Shown here: one piece after another, positions 57,912-64,000 of the stretch | Layout of the letters: every line of letters begins with the position of its first letter | Numbering within the stretch: the stretch's first letter is position 1 | Assembly: GCA_021018995.1 (NCBI GenBank) | Contig: CM037590.1 | Location: 72,945,597-73,009,596 of the forward strand | Reading direction: 5' to 3' | DNA from: Chloranthus sessilifolius | Taxonomy: Eukaryota; Streptophyta; Magnoliopsida; Chloranthales; Chloranthaceae | Length of the DNA: 64,000 nucleotides | The notes under the pieces: generated by a model | The model's input: only the letters and a program-made list of their open reading frames with translations | Told to the model about the DNA's origin: nothing | Database searches by the model: none | Position numbers and translations under genes: made by a program

Positions 57912-59624
57912 TGTTCCATACAATACCATCTTGGTAAGGCAAATGTGGTTGCAGATGCTTTGAGCCGAAATACTTTAGCTCAATTATCGAGTCTTATTTT
58001 GGGACTCCACAGATGGAAGCTGTTAGAGGACATATCGTTGTATGATAGAGGATAGAGGAGAAAGCTTCTGGAGCTTTTTTAGCAAATGTTATGATCAGAC
58101 TAATGATTTTTGATCGCATATATGACCTTCAGATGAAAGATGAAGAGTTGTTAAAAATTCGGCAAGGGGTGAAAGATGGTACAAGTTCAGATTTTTCTAT
58201 CAAGAGTGATGGATCACTGTTATGCAGAGGACATTTATGTGTGCCTACAGATGCCGATATGCATCATACCATTTTAGAAGAGGTCCATATATCAAAATAC
58301 GCAATCCATCTGAATGGTACAAAGATGTATCAAGGTCTGAAGAAAAGCTTCTGGTGGAGAGGTTTGAAGAAAGACGTAGCTGAGTACGTTTCAAAATGTT
58401 TAGTTTGTCAACAGGTGAAGGTGGATCACAGGCATCCATCTAGGTTATTACAACCATTGCTGATACCTAAGTAGAAGTAGGAATCTATTTCTATGGACTT
58501 TATCTTAGGATTACCACGGATTGTGAGGAAGCATAATGCTATTTGGGTGATCATTGACAGATTAACTAAATTGGCTCATTTCTTGCTTTATAACATAACG
58601 TATACTACAAGTAGACTGGCAGATATGTATATGAGGGAGATCATTCAGTTACACAGTATTCCAGTAAGCATCATTTTTTATCGAGATCCTTTGTATACTT
58701 CTCAATTTTGGTAGAAATTTTAAGAAGGGATGGGCACTAGACTAAATTTTAGTTCAGCGTTTCATCCACAGACAGATGGTCAGACTGAACGAGTAAATCA
58801 AATCATAGAGGATATGCTACGGGCTTGTATGCTGGATTTTCAGGGCTCATGGGATCAACATTTACCATTGATCAAGTTTGCATATAACAATAACTATCAG
58901 ACGAGTATAGGTATGGCACCGTATGAAGCTTTATGTAGAAGACGGCGTAGATCTCCAATCAATTGGGAAGTGATAAGAGAGAAATTTATTTTGGGACCAG
59001 AGATTCTTGAGAGTACCACTGACACGGTACATGTGATTAGAGAGAGATTAAGGGTCACACAAAATAGACAGAAGAGCTATGCTAACCTTAAAAGGACAAG
59101 CGTGGAATTTAAGGTAAAAGTTAAAGTTTTGTTGTGATGAATTGCGTAATTATATATATCTAAATATCTGTAAATTATCAATGTTGATGCAGAGTATTTC
59201 TTTCAGACGGGAGAAAATGTCTTCATCAAGTTTTCACTGACTAAGGGCATTATGCATTTTGGAAAGCGTGGCAAGTTGAGTCCACTGTATGTCGAACATT
59301 TTGAGGTTTTGGGACGTGTTAGAGAGGTTGCTTACCGAGTTGCACTCCCACCGCAACTCTCAAGCATGCACAATGTATTTCATGTCTCAATGCTGAGACG
59401 GTATGTGATGGATCCAACTCATATTGGATTACCAACCGATCGAAATATAGGGAGACTTGACGATCAAGGAAGAATTACTACAAATTCTTGATCGGAAGGA
59501 ACAAGTACTATGCACGAAGAGGATTCCTTTGGTTCTTGTAAAGTGGAGGAACCATTTGCCAGAGGAAGCCATGTGGGAACGTGAGTCGGATGTGCGTGAT
59601 GCTTATCCGAATTTGTTTACATGA
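57912..59624 (+). pseudogene. pol: T3 pol, second part: RNase H end, IN, chromodomain
   Basis: It resumes with the RNase H end (ADALSRN, about 57951). Integrase has SKYAIHLNGTKMYQ, the zinc finger Cys pair CLVCQQVK (about 58400), catalytic D in MDFILGLP (58493), IFYRDP (about 58670, where SDRDP is usual; the catalytic Asp appears lost to Tyr) and QTERVNQ (about 58772). Then comes GMAPYEAL. A 93-bp intron-like insertion (59114-59206) splits the IN C-terminal part. The chromodomain is at about 59465-59620 (ILDRKEQVL, KWRNH, EEAMWERESD), with the stop at 59622-59624. Stops at about 58472, 58712 and 58721 and frameshifts break it. Confidence 0.9.
59114..59206 (+). other. Intron-like insertion in T3 integrase
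   Basis: 93 bp, TTAAG|GTAAAAG to TTTCTTTCAG|ACGGG, with in-frame stops inside. Removing it joins VEFK to TGENVFIKF, exactly colinear with T1/T2 DFKVGEHVFVKV, which have no insertion. Confidence 0.7.
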
Positions 59625-59848
59625 GTTTTGTGTAGTTATGTATAATTTTGAACAAGTGTTATGAATTTAATGTTCAATTACGATTTTTCTTTATTGAATG
59701 TGTAAGGTTTTGGTAAACGGTAGTCCCATCAAAGATTGGTAACAAGTTAGACGCAAAAAGGCATCTCAGTCAAGGTAGAATTAAGGTACAAAAGCAAGGG
59801 AAGTGGAAAATATAGATAAAATTCTACAAAACAAATATAGCCCAATTC
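59625..59848 (+). other. T3 spacer after pol
   Basis: Non-coding; no gene is seen. It corresponds to 53478-53659 of T2 in position. Confidence 0.6.
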
Positions 59849-60077
59849 TTGCGCGCTCGAGCTTTGGTGCTCGCTCACTCGAGGCACTTAAATAAAAGAA
59901 TCAGGAAGGGAAGTTCGACTTCCTGAGAGCTTACTGAGTGTCGCTCACGTGAGGTTTAAAGCTCGCTCGCGCGAGCCACTCATAAATGAAAAAAATATAT
60001 ATAATAAAAGGAAATCGAGTTTCTAGTGACTAACTGACACTCGCGCGCCCGAGCTGTCTTAAGTCGCGCGCGTGAGG
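59849..60077. promoter_or_regulatory. CG-rich motif array upstream of the T3 accessory ORF
   Basis: Words such as GCGCGCTCGAGCTT, GCTCGCTCACTCGAGG, GCTCGCTCGCGCGAGCC, TCGCGCGCCCGAGCT and GTCGCGCGCGTGAGG occur, about six half- or full palindromes. They match the type found in the T3 LTRs (41131-41360, 63117-63348) rather than the CGCTCGAGCG word of T1 and T2. Confidence 0.7.
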
Positions 60078-60082
60078 AAGAC

Positions 60083-60089
60083 TATTTAA
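60083..60089 (+). promoter_or_regulatory. TATA-like box (TATTTAA) of the T3 accessory ORF
   Basis: It follows the array directly, about 200 bp before ATG 60283. It has the same layout as T1 and T2. Confidence 0.5.
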
Positions 60090-60282
60090 CCATTATCGAT
60101 GACATTTTACATCAAATCTTGAGAGGGGGAGATCTAGGGTTTGAGTTTTTTCGCAGCGGAGCTTTGTATACGCGTGATTCATAAGATTTCTTTGCGATTC
60201 AATCGGATTTCCTTACACACAAGGTAATCTTGAATCACTTTTCAAGCTCCATTTTCATTTATTTTGATTTCCAAGCCCTAGA

Positions 60283-61607
60283 ATGGCTTCTACGTCCCCA
60301 ACCCCCAAACCTAGGAAGAAAATGGCGGTGAGACCACCAAGTTCACGCAAAAGGAGCGCTCCACCACCAATTCCTTTGACCGAACCTGCCCCATGGTGGG
60401 AAGATAAAATCTTTGAACTCGAATGGTCGAGTCACAAAGATGTTTTTGAGGATCAACCGTCCACCCAATGGATGTTAGATTACATTAAAGCGAATGATTT
60501 GAAACCGCTATTATCGCCGTTTCACGCGCGCTATTACCCCTGTTTGGTGAAACTGTTTTGCCAAACTTTTAAGACGGATGACACTCAAACCAAAGTGATT
60601 TGCGAGATTGACCAAAGACCATTTATTTTTGATGACGAGGATATTTAAAATGCTATGGAATGCCCACTGGAATACGTGGATGATGGGGCTTTAAAATCCC
60701 CAATCCGAGGAACTGTAGAATTTCAGGATATTGTGACCAATATGACCCAAGGAGCGACTGACACAGGAAAATCGGTGACGCTCCAGTTATCGGAACATAT
60801 GTGTTCCTTAGATATTATTCTTAGGAAAAATATATTTCCCTTGGGCCATGAACAAGAGAGACGGGACACATTTCTATAGGCCCTCTATGCGGCTCATCAG
60901 GGTAGGTGGTTTAGTGCGCCTATTCTGGTGAGAAAAGCGATTAAACATGCTTATGATCGAATCAGATCGGGTGCCATTTCCACACTAGTAAACCGGTTAC
61001 CTTACGCTCGGTTAATCTCATGATTTTTTGAATTACGTGATGGGATTGATGGTTATGAAATCCCACCTAATGGGCCCATACTCACGGATAATGTCAAAAC
61101 CTATCGAGCCAAGGATTTAAACCAAAGCATGAGCAGCCTTCAAACCAGTGTTAAAAGGAAAAGAGAGTGAGAGATAGCAAAATAGGCGGCACAGCAACAA
61201 CCCCCTCAACCCGGAACTAGTATGCCACCTCCAACCCAAACTCAGACATGCTCACAGACCCAACCACAACCACCCACAGATTTATGAGTAGAATGAACAT
61301 TCAGGATGAGATGCTTCGGGAAATACTCCAGCAGAACTAGGAGATGAGGCTGCAGCAGCATTTTCAGGAAGCCATTAGCATAGACTTGATGCGTCATGCA
61401 TATCCGGAGACATTCCGTCAGCGCCTAGAGATACTGCGAAATGCGACTTTTGGTGCTTCCAGCTCTGCCGGCGTTGGTGATGTTGAGGCTGATGATGATG
61501 ATGGCAATGAGGCCGATGACAGTGATGAGATCGAGGATGAGTCAGGTTCAGGAGAGGAGGATTCAGGAGATGAGGAGTCGGATCAGGGCGACGATGATGA
61601 GAGTTAG
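60283..61607 (+). pseudogene. T3 accessory ORF (broken, diverged homologue)
   Basis: The start is ATG 60283 (MASTSPTPKPRKKMAVRPPS, basic). Core: PWWEDKIFELEW, PSTQWMLDYI, LLSPFHARYYPCLVKLFCQT, FPLGHEQERRDTF, NRLPYARLIS and LQTSVKRKRE. Then come a Gln/Pro-rich linker, MRLQQHFQEAISIDLMRHAY (about 61344-61400), and an Asp/Glu/Ser tail ending at 61607. In-frame stops lie at 60646, 60877, about 61021, 61168 and others, with a frameshift before 61344. The order of elements equals T2, while the core is only partly identical. Conservation of these blocks amid diverged DNA suggests past selection on the protein. Confidence 0.85.
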
Positions 61608-62489
61608 CTGCTATGGTTATGGAAACCATTTTGGGAAATTTTCAAATTTTGAAATACAACAAGGTGAAATTTTGTAATTTTTGATGTATAAGTTTTAAAA
61701 CTATGGTGACATAGCTGTCACATTTCTATGGTTAAATGTCTGTATAACTTACTCTTATGTGATGTAATTAGTTAACTTTGAATGTGAATAGTGTAAATTT
61801 TGGGGTATTAGTGGAGAACTTTCCGATGTAATTAATTATGATTTTTGTTAGTAATGGTTACAATTCTCGTATGAATGGTTTACTTTGTGAATGACTTGAA
61901 TTTTTGTACATTGTTTAGAAGTAGTATGTGGTGACTTGTCGTGCAGGTACCCATGTGTGGAAATGTGTGGTTGTATTTGACTGCATGTGGATTGCTTTGT
62001 TAAACCATTAACAACTAATTTTGTGGATGTGTGTGTAGTAGGACTTGTGTATGTCTTTATTTTGGTTTCATATGTTTGAATGTAGTAGTCTACTCACTAT
62101 GTGTGAATGTACAGTTGGAATTAGTTATGGATTTAGAAATTTGATGAGCATGGTGTTGATTTACTTACTATGGAGAGAAGTGGATTAGATTGTTACGTAC
62201 TTTTGAAATTCTCAATGCCTATTTGCATGTAAATACAGGTTTGATTGTGGGTCACTTTTGACCAATGGTAGATTAGATGTGTAATCTACGTGTGCACACG
62301 AGGAGGTGTGCTTTGCCTCCATACGTACATTATCATTAAACTGTGTGTGTACATTCTTGTTTATAAATTGGGTTATTTTATTAAATATCATTAACATATG
62401 CGTGTGCATAATTCCATTATCTGTGTGTGGTTACATTTGGGTGCCCTTGGTCAATTTTCGAGGACGAAAATTTTATAAGGTGGGGTGAA
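61608..62489 (+). other. T3 3' untranslated region and PPT-like tract
   Basis: This is 0.9 kb of AT-rich, TG-rich non-coding DNA. No gene is seen. It ends 'tcgaggacgaaaattttataagg' then TGGGGTGAA before the 3' LTR. Confidence 0.75.
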
Positions 62490-64000
62490 TGTAATATCCC
62501 CAAATTTTGGGCAAACATGTAAGTCAAACGGATGTGTGTGTGAATGTGGTGTATGTGGTTCACAAGGGAACCCATGAAAATAAGTACACACTTTGGTGTG
62601 TATGTGTCTCACACCAAAAGAATAAGTGGATATGTGTAAAACAAAACTTTTGTGTTTGTGCTTTACATGAAAGCAAAGTGATTGCTTGGGTGTGAGGGAT
62701 AACCGACGTGTGTAACCCATTTGTGGGTTTGCTAACTTGTTTGTTTTGAGAGAAAAGGAAGAGGGGTTTGAAGAGAGGAGAAGGTTTTCTTTGAATCTAT
62801 ATGTTTTGAATCACTCGATCGTTGTGAGTTTGTGCTAGGTGTGTGTGAAGGATCACCGTATGATTGTGTCGGTATAGTGGTGATCATGGAGCTTAGAGAT
62901 GACGGAAAGGGGTTTTGAAACCCATTTACTTGCAAGGAGGAAGACGATCTGATCTTCGAGCGAATCGTTGAGTTAAAGGTGAGAAATCGATACTCAAAGT
63001 ATGTAAATTTTGTTAATGGAATGTTTTATAAGATGTGTAAGAAGTGTGGAAGAAATTAGAGAACAAAAATGAGAATATCGAGTTAAGAAAAAAATCATAT
63101 CTAAATAAACTCTGGTTCTCGCGCGCCCGAGCTTCAGAGCTCGCTCGTGCGAGAGGCCTTCAGAAGGCTTATGTATCATTTAAGGTTCTGATTCTTGCTC
63201 ACGCAAGGACTTAAGTGAACAAGAAGCTTGATTGCACGAGGGCTCACGTGCCTAGCTTCAGCAGGTTAAAATCCAATCGATCGCCCGAGTTTCAGATGAA
63301 CTTCTGAGCTCGCACGCTTGAGCCCTAGAGCTCGCTCACGGGAGAAATAAAGTCAAGTTTATTTGGATTATTTTTGCATAAATTCTTTGAAATTATGTAT
63401 CTTAGGCTTTCTTAGGTTTTTCCTAAGGGGGGTATTTGGATAATTTGAATGTAGGACTAAAGCATTGAGCTTATGTGTGAGTTCTCAAGAGAGCTATTTA
63501 TGGAATACGATAAGCGTGACTTGAGGTAGGAGAAACTTACGATCATTTCAATTTATTGTGCTCCGTATAAGTTAAGTAATGTGATGTGATAAGCCATAAG
63601 AGTTTTATGAAAAACAAGCATATGATATATTATTGTTTCAAACAAGTTTTGTGATGTGATAAGACATGATGTGAAATTCTTTAATTCAAGCAAGTTTTGA
63701 ATAGAATATATGTGATGTAAAAGAAGCATATGTGATGTGTTAAATGTGAATTGTGAGAATTCCGAAAATGTGTAAGAATATTAGCTTTTCCAAAAATAGT
63801 ATCATGTATCACTCTACACGGTGTGAAATTATAAGTTAAAAATTGCACATTCATTTAAGGTTTAGTATAACGAATTTATTGTGCTCCGGTACGACGGGAT
63901 ATCTGTTTCTTGTGCTCCGGTACGGCGGGATGTCCGTTCAATTCTCTTACCGGCCAAGGGTAATATTATTTGACACAAGCATCCCTCCTAACGTAGGGGC
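62490..64000 (+). repeat. 3' LTR of T3, cut by the window end
   Basis: It starts TGTAATATCCCC and is colinear with 40501 onward for 1.5 kb with scattered differences. The motif array is at 63117-63348. Its end and the TSD (expected AGAAC) are outside the window. Confidence 0.93.

Larger units (their letters stand above)
9780..64000 (+). mobile_element. Athila/Tat-like element A1, plus strand, heavily interrupted, runs off the window
   Basis: The 5' LTR begins TGATCATTCACAT at 9780. Its pieces are 9780-9822, 12371-12785 and 38538-39595, which join to about 1.5 kb, matching the intact LTRs of A2 (1517 and 1471 bp) and A3 (1535 bp). A tRNA-Asp type PBS (39602) and a gag gene (39912-40500) follow. 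L4 and A2 interrupt the LTR, and T3 (with T2 inside) interrupts gag. The 3' half is not in the window. Confidence 0.85.
40501..64000 (+). mobile_element. Tekay-like chromovirus T3, split by T2, 3' LTR incomplete in window
   Basis: The order is 5' LTR 40501-42812, PBS 42815, gag 42998-44328, intron 44329-44488, PR-RT-RNaseH to 46244, T2 insertion, RNaseH-IN-chromodomain to 59624, motif array, TATA-like box, accessory ORF 60283-61607, PPT-like tract, and 3' LTR from 62490 to beyond 64000. It is a different family from T1 and T2: its LTR starts TGTAATATCCCC, its palindromes differ, and pol is clearly diverged. Confidence 0.93.

Noticed and set aside
61375-61629. His/Pro-rich antisense ORF
   Set aside because: It is the mirror of the Asp/Glu-rich tail of the T3 accessory ORF.

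Overview
The window is plant nuclear DNA that is almost wholly made of nested Ty3/gypsy LTR retrotransposons. The evidence is tRNA-iMet and tRNA-Asp type primer binding sites, plant chromovirus (Tekay/Del-like) pol genes with a C-terminal chromodomain, Athila/Tat-like gag genes, and one exon-like relic of plant eIF5A. I cannot name the species. No intact host gene, rRNA, tRNA or CRISPR is visible. For reference I name the elements as follows: T1, T2 and T3 are Tekay-like full elements; L1 to L5 are isolated Tekay-like LTRs; A1, A2 and A3 are Athila/Tat-like elements.

Layout. L1 is a minus-strand solo LTR (95-2550, TSD ATAAT). A short low-copy-looking island (2556-3484) holds the eIF5A exon. 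Two further minus-strand LTR-like blocks follow: L2 (3485 to about 7262) and L3 (7538-9779). A1, a plus-strand Athila-like element, starts at 9780 and runs off the window. Its 5' LTR is split by solo LTR L4 (9823-12370, TSD TAAGT) and by A2, a complete minus-strand Athila-like element without pol (12786-38532, TSD AGAAT). A2 is itself split by solo LTR A3 (18309-19843, TSD GTTCC) and by L5 (22574-36625), and L5 is split by T1 (22854-34285, TSD GGAAC). After A1's PBS and gag (39602-40500) comes T3 (40501 to beyond the window), split inside its RNase H region by T2 (46245-57906, TSD ACGAT). The nesting reaches four insertions stacked inside an older LTR.

How the parts work together. T1, T2 and T3 share the order LTR, PBS, gag, a 160-161 bp GT-AG intron, PR-RT-RNaseH-IN-chromodomain, an array of short CG-rich palindromes, a TATA box, an accessory ORF, a purine-rich tract and the LTR. 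The intron lies at the gag/protease joint: unspliced RNA would stop a few codons into it and give Gag, while spliced RNA would give Gag-Pol. The accessory ORF protein has a basic N-terminus, a conserved core and an acidic tail. A protein with the same core is encoded by the pol-less element A2, which belongs to a different Ty3/gypsy lineage.

The most interesting signal is that the palindrome array upstream of the accessory ORF carries the same family-specific word as the array inside that element's own LTR (CGCTCGAGCG in T1 and T2, a different GCGCG/CGAGCT-type word in T3). Other LTR families have unrelated palindromes at the corresponding LTR position. This suggests a cis-site/trans-factor pair encoded by the elements, possibly for self-regulation or escape from silencing. 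That function is inference.

Most coding regions carry stops and single-base indels, so all gag/pol copies here are treated as broken. Some indels could be assembly errors.
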